Assembly: GCF_964204645.1 (NCBI RefSeq) | Contig: NC_134036.1 | Coordinates: forward strand, 9,348,704 to 9,412,703 | Direction: 5' to 3' | Origin: Tubulanus polymorphus | Lineage: Eukaryota > Nemertea > Palaeonemertea > Tubulaniformes > Tubulanidae | Length of the DNA: 64,000 nt | Part shown: piece after piece, positions 23,967 to 37,100 of the stretch | How positions within the stretch are numbered: the stretch's first letter is position 1 | Layout: each line of letters opens with the position of its first letter | Translations under genes and position numbers: made by a program | The notes under the pieces: generated by a model | What the model was told of the DNA's origin: nothing | The model's input: only the letters and a program-made list of their open reading frames with translations | Databases searched by the model: none

Positions 23967-25440
23967 AATACATGCACCTATACATGTAACATAACTGAAA
24001 CTATGCCCTTCGTGTGGAATACCTGAGGCCAAACGCTTAGACATTACTAAACAGCGAATTATCTCACTGCCTATTCTATTGTAAGCGACCGGGCAACAGT
24101 CGGTTCTAACAGGTCTGGGTCGATTCATAACAATTGCGATAGGCTTTCCTACAGAGCTTCGTCCAAGTAAGATATACAACTTCCATATTTCTCCTTGCTT
24201 TGTCGGAATATTCTCTACTCTTCACTTCTATTCACATTTTTGAAATATGGCTCTAATTGAGGGAATGAAAGTCCTTTCAAAGCTTTCAATATCCAGATAC
24301 ATCTGACAACAGAAACAAAACAAAATTTTCAATGAAAATTGGAAATCTCTTTATTAGGAAAAAAGCATTAGCAAATTTACAAACTCTACAAGATAATTCT
24401 GATATATTTATCAACCCTAGAATTGTAAACCACGAGGAAGTTGGATATTCTGCCAATGGAATATTTTAATATTATTCATGTCATACATTCAAAATACAGT
24501 CGATACCTTCTGACTCAAATCATTTAGGACCAGTGATTTTCGTTATTTCAGTTAGGCGATAATTCAAGTTCCAATATGGAAATTCATGCTATGTTTCATA
24601 AGAATTGTGTAAAGATTAGCTGACCTGGAACTCGATGCGTTTACTATCCCAAATCAAATATGTTATACCGGTAGTCATTGGATTGTATGATATTTTGTCA
24701 ACTGCAGATAAAACAGAAACTAATCACATTTTTTAATCATTATGTTCTCAACCTGAAATCAATGGCCTACAACAAATATACCTGATAGGAATGAGATTAG
24801 TCTACAAAAATACACCATTTACTTATGTTCACATCATTAAAAAAAAAACCTTCTCCACATTTTCTCCTGTAATCTAGTTCATTACATTTCTATAACAGGT
24901 GTAAGACTGGCATGAGGGAAATTCTAACATTTATTCAGATCGGTCATTTTTCATTTACTGCTTTAACAATTTATATACCGGTAATATATTTGATTTTGTT
25001 TAAACATTTTCTTCTAAACAGTAATCATTGCGCTTTAATAAAAGGAGAAATCGATCAGAACAAAAACAAGCAATCATTGAAAGAAAACTCCACATACGGA
25101 ATATCAATATATAGATATTATTTACATTGGGCACAGTGCTTAGTGGCAAAAACAAAGTTTCACATATCTTTAATTAGGACCATGGGTCCAGTACGACCAA
25201 ATGAGTAAATTTTAGTTTTGAGCGAAAAAATGTATTTTTCTCGGATTTACGATCGCTATCTTGGTGCATTATATATGCATGTCCAACTTTCTCCAAAACT
25301 CACTCGCATGGCAAAACAATCAATACTATGTTCTATATGTACGTTCTTGCTACAGCTAAACAATAACGTAATTATTACAAAACATAAATAAAGTGAATTT
25401 GACGCATCGATTGACGCGTCAAAAATGCTATTTTAATTTT
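23967..25440. other. Gene-free stretch, 3' flank of the composite gene
   Basis: I see no exon, RNA gene or clear element here. It is AT-rich and lies downstream of the minus-strand gene ending at 25480, so it may hold that gene's 3' UTR; minus-strand AATAAA-like words occur but none is decisive. Confidence 0.4.
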
Positions 25441-25479
25441 GACAGTATATTTACGCCATACATTTAGAGGTTCCCTATA

Positions 25480-28101
25480 TTATTTCGTTTTCTGCTTCTT
25501 CGAGATAATATTATGTAGCCTCGTTCGAACCTGAGGCAAAGTTCGGCTACCACCAAGTTCTTCAACTACTTTTCTCAAGTCTACTGCTGGTGCCATTCGC
25601 TTATTATTCAAATAGTTATGCAATATCTTACAAAAAATATCTGTTTCTCCCTTTGTCCAGGGTGCCCTCTTAATACGTGACTTCTCATCTGAAACAAAAT
25701 CATATAAAAATGCTACACAAACCATTGCATCAAGACTACTGATAGGTTCTCACAATAGGCCCCATTTCCCCTAGGATTGTTATACCGTCCATAAGGTGGT
25801 TTAATCACTATGGACCCTATCCATGAACTTACTTTGCGCTTCAGATTGGTTAGTTTCCATCTTTGGCGGAACTTCTGCATCGACCATGTCATTGTCATCA
25901 CTGTCATCACTGTTTTCACTGTCTTCACACTCAGTCCACTTATCGGCATAATCCAAGGATAATGGGAGTGCTAAAACGTTATCAATGAATAAATGCACAT
26001 GTACACATACACACACACGGGTGACTGCTGTCATAGCAGAGAATACTAAAATATTTAATCTATCAGTAAAGTCAGACTTACCATCGGGATCAATATCCTC
26101 CAATGACTTTCCTTTGAATCTTGCCATAATGCCATTTTCGGCAGCCAATAGCGCCTTCGCTACCTTCGCTTTTTCAACGAGTGAAGATTGGAGGCAATAT
26201 ACATCTGCGTGAATTTTCACATCGTGCCCCATATGATCAGCCACCATCTTCAACTCGTTGGGCTTCATAGACAAAATCTGAAGTTATAAACCCAAATACT
26301 GGCTTTAGGGCTTTCATCAATTTCAAATCACTTCACAATATAATTTCCATTCACAAGTATCATTATAGCCGATCATTGATTTATTATAATCATTGCTTGT
26401 TATGTCTTTCGAAGACCAGAGCTTTACCTTCTTTATAGATATTCTTGATGAATGAAGGTTCTATTTTATATTCTTAAAAATTTCATTCACTAATACATAC
26501 AGGGCTGGAAATTAGGCTTGTATGATAGTACATGTAAAAGCACTTCATGATAAGGTATGTCCTGATACGGATGTTTTAGGCCTATACAGGATCCGATATC
26601 AGCACTTGTCTATTATCACTTGTCATCCTTTTATGATAGGTTTTATATACTGGTTAACTGAATGTAGAATTGTGGGACATACATAAATAGGAAAAATCAC
26701 TTCATGGTCAGGTAGTGTCTTGATATGATGGGTTTTATATGTCACTTAACTGGATGTAGAATTGTGGGACATACATAAATAGACACTTCATAAATAGGTA
26801 GTGTTCTGATATGATGGGTTTAATATGCTATTTTACTGCATGTAGAATTGTAGGATATATATATAATGGGAAAATCCTTTCATGATCAAGTACTGTCTAG
26901 ATGATTACATGACCTTAACGGTCACATGCCCTCTAAATTTCAGTAAGTAATTAACCTAATGATTCTTTTGAATATAGATAACACCTGATATCAGGAAGAC
27001 AGAAAAAAATCCCCCATATACATGTAGTCTTAAATTGTCAGGTTATTAATCAGGTAATATAAATATACAACATTTATAATTGTAATACTGTGGTTTGTAT
27101 TTTAAAGAGGTTTGTAATGCTTGCAATAAGACTAATCCTAGTTCATTGGTAAATGATAAACCTACTTGTAGTGTAGTTGCAAAGAAAGATCGGAGCTTCG
27201 TCGATCTAATTCGTTCAGGTGCATTCAGTCCGGGACACAATTTTGTCATTTCACGCATTGCAGTACAACCGTCAAGTGGTGTGTCAGCACGTTTCCTAAA
27301 ATGAATGATGGATTTGCAATGCTTGCACAAAACCTGTCACGATATGAACTAAAAAAGGTTCAGATTGTATTGCTTTGTAAAGTATATACTGTATACAAAG
27401 ACATTTTTCTAAAAAATGGCTGCATGGCCTGGTAAGCACTAACTTATTTGATTATTCAGCATGTAGATGCCCACGAACAAAACTATATCAGTTGTGATGA
27501 GAGATTAAGATTTTTATCAGGACTATTAATCAATTGACATTCAAAAAGGGAATGATTGTACCTTAATAATAATAAAATAAACCTTGCATTAATCGAATCC
27601 ATTCAAGAAACATTCAAAATCCGTATTGCAATTGTTAATGGGTTAATGTTATTTGAATAGGAAAGTGCAAACACTGTATAAATCAGAAAATAGCATTCTT
27701 CCTAGAAAGACCCACATAGCTTTATCTGTGAAACTTTACACTGACATTTCAGATAGACTTCTATCCATCTTCAGAGTTATATAAAAACTCTTCTAAATCG
27801 CTGAAGATGGATAGAAGTAAAATCTATCCAAATTGTCAATGTCAACAGATATACGTTGTTGAATGTTCTTATTATACACGCTATATACACGTCTTTTATA
27901 CACGTCTTTTATACATGCTAAATAGAATGCCACAAGTCTAATTGATTTCAGAATTGATGTTACCTAGCAAAAATGAAGTCACTTGTACTTTGTCTGGTAT
28001 CGAGGATATGTTCGATAGCTTTAACCATCTTCTCAGTAAGCAGAATGTATACACCTCGAATACTGCGAGTGCTCTTCCCTCGGATTTCTATTACACGCAT
28101 T
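25480..28101 (-). CDS. YR-like catalytic half and SANT/Myb-like tail (last five exons of the composite gene)
   Basis: The exon 28101-27964 carries RVIEIRGKSTRSIRG and a YILLT strand. The exon 27295-27166 carries RIRSTKLRSFFATTLQ. The exon 26277-26082 carries MADHMGHD-type sequence (VADHMGHDVKIHADVYCLQ). In phage-integrase-fold recombinases, Arg box I, Lys, HxxR, His and nucleophile Tyr are expected. Here box-I-like FNRRRISEVEEM lies in the preceding exon, LR and GHD...H...Y are present, and the first His of HxxR is replaced by Thr (TKLR). The last two exons give an Asp/Ser/Glu linker and a SANT/Myb-like domain (KRAPWTKGETD to VRTRLHNIISKK). Exon phases and lengths closely match the plus-strand pseudogene (196 nt in both for the GHD exon). 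Frame is intact throughout. Confidence 0.75.
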
Positions 28102-31100
28102 CTACAAAAAACTCTCCAAAATCAACCCAACATATCTTGTAAATTAGATAAGAGCATATGACTAAGACAATTTTAAAACAACAATTACCGTTTGACCAAA
28201 AGCTGCTCAGCTAGAGACAGTGATTGCAGGATCTCTTGATTCTGATCGGCATCCGGCACAATATTTTCGAAATCGCTCATGATCATTTCTTCCACTTCTG
28301 ATATCCGCCTTCGGTTGAAAAGGACTATACGGACAAGAACAGCATAAGCAAGATGTTTCCACTGTTTTGAAGTAGGCTCATGTATCATCAACGCTTTATC
28401 AATTTCAGAGTCGAGCCAATCTTTAAAGACTACTAAGTCATCTGCCACTGGATGTGTATTGCCTTGATTGAGTTTCCTAAGTTTAATCCTTCGATTAGCA
28501 ACACACGAAACAGTATTGTTCCAATGGGCCCGATAAACTACTTCGAAATCTCTTCCCTCTTCTTGCATAATTTTGTCTCCTTCAAAAATCCCCATGCTCA
28601 TTTTGAGGACAATGCAATGTTTGATGTAAATCCCCAAATTTATTGCCACACTCGGGGAATCTTTTTCCAAAGCTAACTTCTTAACACATTTGACTATCTG
28701 ATGGAAATGTGGCCCTCTCAGGTACGAGGAAAGCGATATCCAGTTTTCTTCGCCATTGTTCTCGTTCAGGGCTTTCAGTAGCATACCGAGTAAACGGACC
28801 TTTGTTCTCAAGTTTGCTAGGTCTTTTCGGCGCTGCTCCTTTGCAGTGCCTAAACGCGAGTACAATGACAAAGCAAATTCACCAATTAATTCGTCTTTTT
28901 CGCAAATGCCAGGAATGCCAGGGTTTGCAACTGTTTCTCGCATTCTGCTGAATATCAAGTTTAATGCAACCGTATCCTCATCGATTCTTGGTACAAATGG
29001 TGATAGCATGTTTCGAGAGGTTCTTATGTAATTGATGTCTGGTTGTTTTGCCATTGGTTTGAAGTGGCAACGTGTCGCATGCTCGGAAAGGCATCCCTTG
29101 TAGAAAAAACCCTTACAAAATTCGCATGGTACGTAGTCCACTGCATTTGGTGGTTTATCCGTTTTATTGGGTCTACGGACAACGACCAACGTACCATGTC
29201 CTTCTTTTATCACTTTACAATTGTGCCGAAAGTTTCCTTCATTCTGAAGTAAGCGCATATGTTTTTTTTTTTTCATTTGGATCGCGTATCAGATGGTACT
29301 TTATAATTTCTGGTTCAGACGCGTGAATACTGCACAAATGCGAGGATATTTTCGAAGTAAACACACGCTTACAATACAAACAATAATCTGCCTTTCGGTA
29401 GTCCCGCTTGCCATCTACTGACTGGTATGTCGGAACAGTAACATGTTTCAAATGAGCCGACAGTCTTGACAGATAATCTCCAAAGTCTTCTTCCTCAATA
29501 TCGTTATCATTTGGATCAATTTCATGGAGATTATCATCATCACTATCACATAGATCGTCATCAGGAATGTAATCATCTTCAGAATCTGATATACATTTTC
29601 TTTTTTTCCGCTTTTTTGGAATGTCAACATCAATTGACTGATCTTCAGAGTCAGATGAGTCAATTTGCCTTTTTTTCTTTATAATTGCATCCTGTTGTGA
29701 AGAGGTTCCAGCTTTCGGTTCAAATACATCTTTTGGCAGTAAAGGGGCAAAATGATCCGGATTCCAGTGTCCAGGTTTAAGTTCTGAATGTGTAGTCCAC
29801 ATTACGAGTAAAGGTGCTTGCCTCAATGTGCCAGTCAAATTTTTTCTTGGATTTAATATATGGTTCATTATAGGCACACGATTATCCAATAACCCATTAA
29901 CCGAGGGGTATACTGATCTTATCCTCCTATCAATAACTGTTGCGAGTGCCTGTATTGTCAGCATCGAAGAATAACTGTTGTGTATTGCACAAGCAATACA
30001 TGCATCTGCGAAGGATGGTGAAATCAAATCGAATCCAAATTCGATACTTCGAGTTTGATAGAAGTCAGAATTCTCAACCATTTCGATACAAGTGCGAACA
30101 CGAAGTTCAGTTGCTAGATCTTCACACCCACAAAGACCGACTGATACTGCATTGAACAAACAGTTACCATCACCAGATACATCTGCAGGCATGAGCACCC
30201 CATTTACCATATCACCACATTTCTGCATAATTTCTAATGACCTGCCATGTACCATCAGTTTTCTGTCCAAACACTTATACTCAAGTTCCCGTATCCTACT
30301 TGCAAAATAGCCAACAGTAGTTTTCAGATTCTCATAGCTTTTCTGTGCACTCAGAGTGAGCATCTTCAGAATGTTTGAGTAATCAATAGTGGTAGTAGCT
30401 GAAGATAAAATAAAAGACATCTATCAAGTGTTAATGAATACCTAGGAAACTACCACCAAAACTTAACATGTTTGGTGTTGCAGATCTATTCTTATGAATT
30501 TAAATCAAATCTGGTAGACCTAGCCATTTTACATGTACCCAATTCAATACAATCAAAAGTCAATTTTCCGGCTTCTCAATAAAAATCTTGTCAAAGTTGT
30601 ATCTAAATCCAATATCTAAAAAACAAATATCCTACTGAACTGAATTTTTGACTTTTTGACCTCGTAGAAACTGTTGAATTAATATTCACATACATTGATA
30701 ACATCTTTGCGTTATTTCATGTTATTTTTGAAGGCATCATTGGACTACAAGTTTTTATCACTCTAACCTCTGTCTAACAATACTTCAATGTTCAATTCCT
30801 GCTGGTGCGAATACACAAACTATTTTCCATGAAAATCAATGAAATGACAGAAAATTTCATGTGCTTTTTCACTTTGCAATAGATAATAGGTACAAAACTG
30901 AATGGTTCCAAAGTAAATTTCAAATTTCCAAAGTAAATTTCAATGTTCAAATTAATCCTAGTGGGGAGAACAATATCGGATAATTTCTATTCAACAAAAC
31001 AAATTCAACATAAATAACAACAACATAAATAACAAGTTAAAATTGTTGGTACCCTCCTTAAAAAAAAAACCATTCCAACCATGAGCGAGGACTGGTGAGA

Positions 31101-34100
31101 CTAAGATGACTCAAAATTTGCCTGATCCAAACATATCTAAAGATCTAGAAATTGAGACTACAGATTACAGAGACTACTACAGAGACTACGCCATTTTCCT
31201 CTGATTGATCCAATTTTTCCAGTAGTAATAGGCTCTGGGCAGAGATACATATATTATATATACCAAACATCAAACAAGTTCTCCATGAAAACTTTTGTTG
31301 AACAAATACTGTTGGTCACATATCTTGAATCTGATAAGACCAGTTTTTGAGCTGCAGTTGTCTCAAAAGTACTAGATACATGTATTAAGACAATCCTTTA
31401 AAATATCTCCAAAGCTTCCTAAAATGCTTTGATTCTACCTATGGATGGACAATTGACACTAGAACGCAATATGCCTAATACAACTTTAGAACAAGATTTT
31501 TCAGTTAATGTGTAAGATTTTTCAGTTAATATGCACCTTTTTAAGGTAGATAAGATCATAACGTTCACTTACCGCAGGTTCCCTCCTTGTTTTCATAAAA
31601 AAATGGTAATTCTTCATCGCTATCATAGTCATGTGGCAGAAAACCTAAATAGATTAGTTTCAATTATTTCAATTATCCATACTGGCATAATTTTTCGGCA
31701 TTGACCCTCCCCCTTAGTATCTACGTGTTAATGACACAAGCTATGCTCAACACTTTCAACGACCGAAGGATATTTTTTATGAAATAGGGAGTGTAAAGTA
31801 ATATGGATTGCAATTTATTTTTATATCACAGTTTTTGATGCATTTTAGGACATGTCTTGTCCACAAAGTATGTGCTCCTTGAAAGACAAAAGTTCGTACA
31901 ATGTGCTCTAATCCCCACCCACAAAAGAAGGGAAACCACTTTTACATGATTTCACTCTCTGAAGACCGATTGCATTTTGACTTTCTTCTCGCAAGGCATT
32001 ATCTTGCAAGTCGATCGTTTTCCTTACACTCACAAAATATGAATGTTTAGGATGAACAAAAACCAGGTTTAAAGGTATAGTACACTTCAAATGTAACGTA
32101 CTTATTATAGCTTGAGATATCGAAGATTCAAGTAATTCCTCGCCATCTGAAAATTCTAAAAGTAGAGAAAAGCCAAAACATCTCAAAAACTATTTGAAGA
32201 AAATATATATTTCAATTATCAGTGGGTAAGTAGTGTTAGCTAGTCCAATTTTGGGAATAAAACAAATTCCAAAGATAACTATATTGGCAGCTCATTGATG
32301 TTCAATCATTCAAATAGCTGATTATTGGAAATGTGCATCTTGTGAATAATAAAGCTATGTAACTATCAGTAACTGCATAAATACGGTAGATATCATCGAT
32401 ACAGCTATTAAATTGTGAACAACTATAACTGCTTATGCAAACAAGTGTTATCTTACCAGAACAGGTGGATTCAGAATCATTGTCAACATCACCAGAAGGG
32501 CCACATGTCAATGCATCATCTTGAAAAATAAATGATATGGTGACAATTATTGCTGCATGTTACAAGTTAAAGAATTATGCAATACGTTAATTTACCAGAG
32601 CAGGTAAATTCAGAAACTTTCTTTATATCATCACATCAATACATTATCTTGAAAATCAAATGACAGATATAATGATACAGCAACCTGACAATTATTGCAA
32701 CATAACATAAGTAAAGCATGCAATGGTGATATAATGTATTAGATTATAATGTAACATAGAATTGTGATGCATAAAATTGTTCAAATTCTTCATGAACAGG
32801 AAAGGTCTATTTCAACTTGTTTGAAAAGGATATTGGGTTTGGGATAGTGTCCTGATATGGGATTTATATGCTGAATGTAGAATTGTAAGATATGCATAGG
32901 TAGTAAAATCACTTCATCATTAGGCAGTATCCAGATATTGTGGGTTTTATATGCCACCTAACTGAATGTAGAATTGTAGGACATATATGAATAGTAAAAT
33001 CACTTCATCATTAGAGAGTGTCCCAATATGAAGGGTTTTATATGCCACCTAACTGAATGTAGAATTGTAGGACATATATAGACAGTAAAATCACTTCACA
33101 ATTAGGTAGTGACCAGATATGATGGGTTATATATACTACTTAACCAAGTACAGAATTGTAGGACATACATAAATAGTAAAATTATTTAATGATTAGATAG
33201 TGTCCTGATGTGAATGGTTTTATATGCCACTTAAGTAAATGGAGAATTGTAGGACATATGGTGAATCTTTTCTCATTAAGGTAGGATAGGTTTTATATGC
33301 CCCTTTACTAAATATAGAACTTTTAACACATATGAATAGAGAAATAGAGTTTATTTACCAGAAACTGTGAATTCAGAAATTTTCTTTTCACCAGAACACT
33401 CACGAATCAATGAAATATCTGTAAAATAAAATGACAGATACAATGATACAGCAACCTGTTGACCACTATAACTGCATTATACAAGCTAAAAAGTTACATA
33501 ATGAGTAAACTTACCAGAACACGTGAATTCAGAAACTTGTTTTGAATCATCACTGGAACATTTACTCGTCAATACATTATCTAGAAAATCAAATGACGGA
33601 TACAATGATACAGCAACCTGTTGACCACTATTACTGCATTATACAAGCTAAAAAGTTACATAATGAGTAAACTTACCAGAACACGTGAATTCAGAAACTT
33701 GTTTTGAATCATCACTGGAACATTTACTCGTCAATTCATTATCTAGAAAATCTAATGACGGATACAATGATACAGCAACCTGATGACCACTTTTACTGCA
33801 TTATTCAAGCTAAAACGTTACATAATGAGTAAACTTACCAGAACACGTGAATTCAGAAACTTGTTTTGAATCATCACTGGAACATTTACTCGTCAATACA
33901 TTATCTAGAAAATCAAATGACGGATACAATGATACAGCAACCTGCTGACCACTATTACTGCATTATACAAGCTAAAAAGTTACATAATGAGTAAACTTAC
34001 CAGAACACGTGAATTCAGAAACTTGTTTTGAATCATCACTGGAACATTTACTCGTCAATACATTATCTAGAAAATCAAATGACGGATACAATGATACAGC

Positions 34101-37100
34101 AACCTGTTGACCACTATTACTGCATTATACAAGCTAAAAAGTTACATAATGAGTAAACTTACCAGAACACGTGAATTCAGAAACTTGTTTTGAATCATCA
34201 CTGGAACATTTACTCGTCAATACATTATCTAGAAAATCAAATGACGGATACAATGATACAGCAACCTGTTGACCACTATTACTGCATTATACAAGCTAAA
34301 AAGTTACATAATGAGTAAACTTACCAGAACACGTGAATTCAGAAACTTGTTTTGAATCATCACTGGAACATTTACTCGTCAATTCATTATCTAGAAAATC
34401 TAATGACGGATACAATGATACAGCAACCTGATGACCACTTTTACTGCATTATTCAAGCTAAAACGTTACATAATGAGTAAACTTACCAGAACACGTGAAT
34501 TCAGAAACTTGTTTTGAATCATCACTGGAACATTTACTCGTCAATACATTATCTAGAAAATCAAATGACGGATACAATGATACAGCAACCTGCTGACCAC
34601 TATTACTGCATTATACAAGCTAAAAAGTTACATAATGAGTAAACTTACCAGAACACGTGAATTCAGAAACTTGTTTTGAATCATCACTGGAACATTTACT
34701 CGTCAATACATTATCTAGAAAATCAAATGACGGATACAATGATACAGCAACCTGTTGACCACTATTACTGCATTATACAAGCTAAAAAGTTACATAATGA
34801 GTAAACTTACCAGAACACGTGAATTCAGAAACTTGTTTTGAATCATCACTGGAACATTTACTCGTCAATTCATTATCTAGAAAATCTAATGACGGATACA
34901 ATGATACAGCAACCTGTTGACCACTTTTACTGCATTATTCAAGCTAAAACGTTACATAATGAGTAAACTTACCAGAACACGTGAATTCAGAAACTTGTTT
35001 TGAATCATCACTGGAACATTTACTCGTCAATACATTATCTAGAAAATCAAATGACGGATACAATGATACAGCAACCTGCTGACAACTATTACTGCATTAT
35101 ACAAGCTAAAAAGTTACATAATGAGTAAACTTACCAGAACACGTGAATTCAGAAACTTGTTTTGAATCATCACTGGAACATTTACTCGTCAATACATTAT
35201 CTAGAAAATCAAATGACGGATACAATGATACAGCAACCTGCTGACCACTATTACTGCATTATACAAGCTAAAAAGTTACATAATGAGTAAACTTACCAGA
35301 ACACGTGAATTCAGAAACTTGTTTTGAATCATCACTGGAACATTTACTCGTCAATACATTATCTAGAAAATCAAATGACGGATACAATGATACAGCAACC
35401 TGTTGACCACTATTACTGCATTATACAAGCTAAAACGTTACATAATGAGTAAACTTACCAGAACACGTGAATTCAGAAACTTGTTTTGAATCATCACTGG
35501 AACATTTACTCGTCAATACATTATCTAGAAAATCAAATGACGGATACAATGATACAGCAACCTGTTGACCACTATTACTGCATTATACAAGCTAAAAAGT
35601 TACATAATGAGTAAACTTACCAGAACACGTGAATTCAGAAACTTGTTTTGAATCATCACTGGAACATTTACTCGTCAATACATTATCTAGAAAATCAAAT
35701 GACGGATACAATGATACAGCAACCTGTTGACCACTATTACTGCATTATACAAGCTAAAAAGTTACATAATGAGTAAACTTACCAGAACACGTGAATTCAG
35801 AAACTTGTTTTGAATCATCACTGGAACATTTACTCGTCAATACATTATCTAGAAAATCAAATGACGGATACAATGATACAGCAACCTGTTGACCACTATT
35901 ACTGCATTATACAAGCTAAAAATTTACATAATGAGTAAACTTACCAGAACACGTGAATTCAGAAACTTGTTTTGAATCATCACTGGAACATTTACTCGTC
36001 AATACATTATCTAGAAAATCAAATGACAGATACAATGATACAGCAATCTGCTGCCAATTATTACTGCATTATACAAGCTTAAGTTATTTCATGAGTTTAC
36101 TTACCAGAACAAGAATCATGATTTTTTTTTTCACCAGATTTGTGTTGACGAAAAGACTTGGAAGTCAATACATTATCTTGAAAATGAAATTACAGGGTGT
36201 TAATACAATACCTAGAGTAGGTAATTTCCCAAAATATAGGCTTACATGTTGCCAGTAGACCATCTTGAATGTGATCCATGAAAATTACATGGTTTTATAT
36301 CAACCTCATTTTGAGTGTGTCAAGAGAAAGTAAAAAATCGACAAAACATGTATGCCTGGTTACTGTCTTTTTTCCAATCCTACCGTTCAATTTGTAGGGA
36401 AAGAAATCAAATTACCTGCCAAGGGTAGAAATAGGAAAATTGCAAGGCGGGTTCAAAAAGTAAATACGAGGCATTTTCGGTTAAAGCAGCCATATCAAAT
36501 TCGTTAAGGAGGGTCCCTCCATCTAGGGTTAGATACACTTTTGAATAAATCAACCCTTAAAGATGAAATTTCTGAGATGTTAAATTTATAGGTTTAAGTT
36601 ATCTCTGTACGAAGGGCAACTTCAAAGGGAAGGCACGAGTCTAGACCTTCGAGACCACCCGCTTGATACGCCCCTGCATGCATTTCAAAGATCATGTTTA
36701 CTTCATGAGAATGGATTATTTCTAACATAAATAATAACCAATTTCATTGATGTTAAAAATATATTTTTATCAAACGATACATACTTAGACCATCAGGAAA
36801 TTATAGCACTGTATAGTATTCACCTTAAAACAAAACATTTATCATGGTGGGTGGCCAATAGGACTGAACCTAAGTTTTTTTACACAAAGAATACATGCTT
36901 AACATTGCTCATTATCTAAAATATGCATTATGAGATAATTCAATGAAACAAAAGGGAACCATAAAAATTGAAAAGCATACAACAGATATATATATATAGA
37001 ATATATATAAGGTTAGAATATATATAAGGTTAGGCCTATCACATGCAAAATGATTCAAATTCGTCTATTTCTGCTGTTCTGGTGGACGGCTCAACAAAGT

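Noticed and set aside
29262-29273. Programmed frameshifting as the default explanation for the A-run
   Set aside because: A homopolymer indel error or mutation is simpler; kept only as a testable alternative in the findings.
33500-36100. Regular 162-bp periodic array, superficially CRISPR-like or satellite-like
   Set aside because: There are no distinct spacers between repeats: both halves of each unit are conserved, and each unit has splice sites and an open frame. It is a tandem exon array in a eukaryotic gene.
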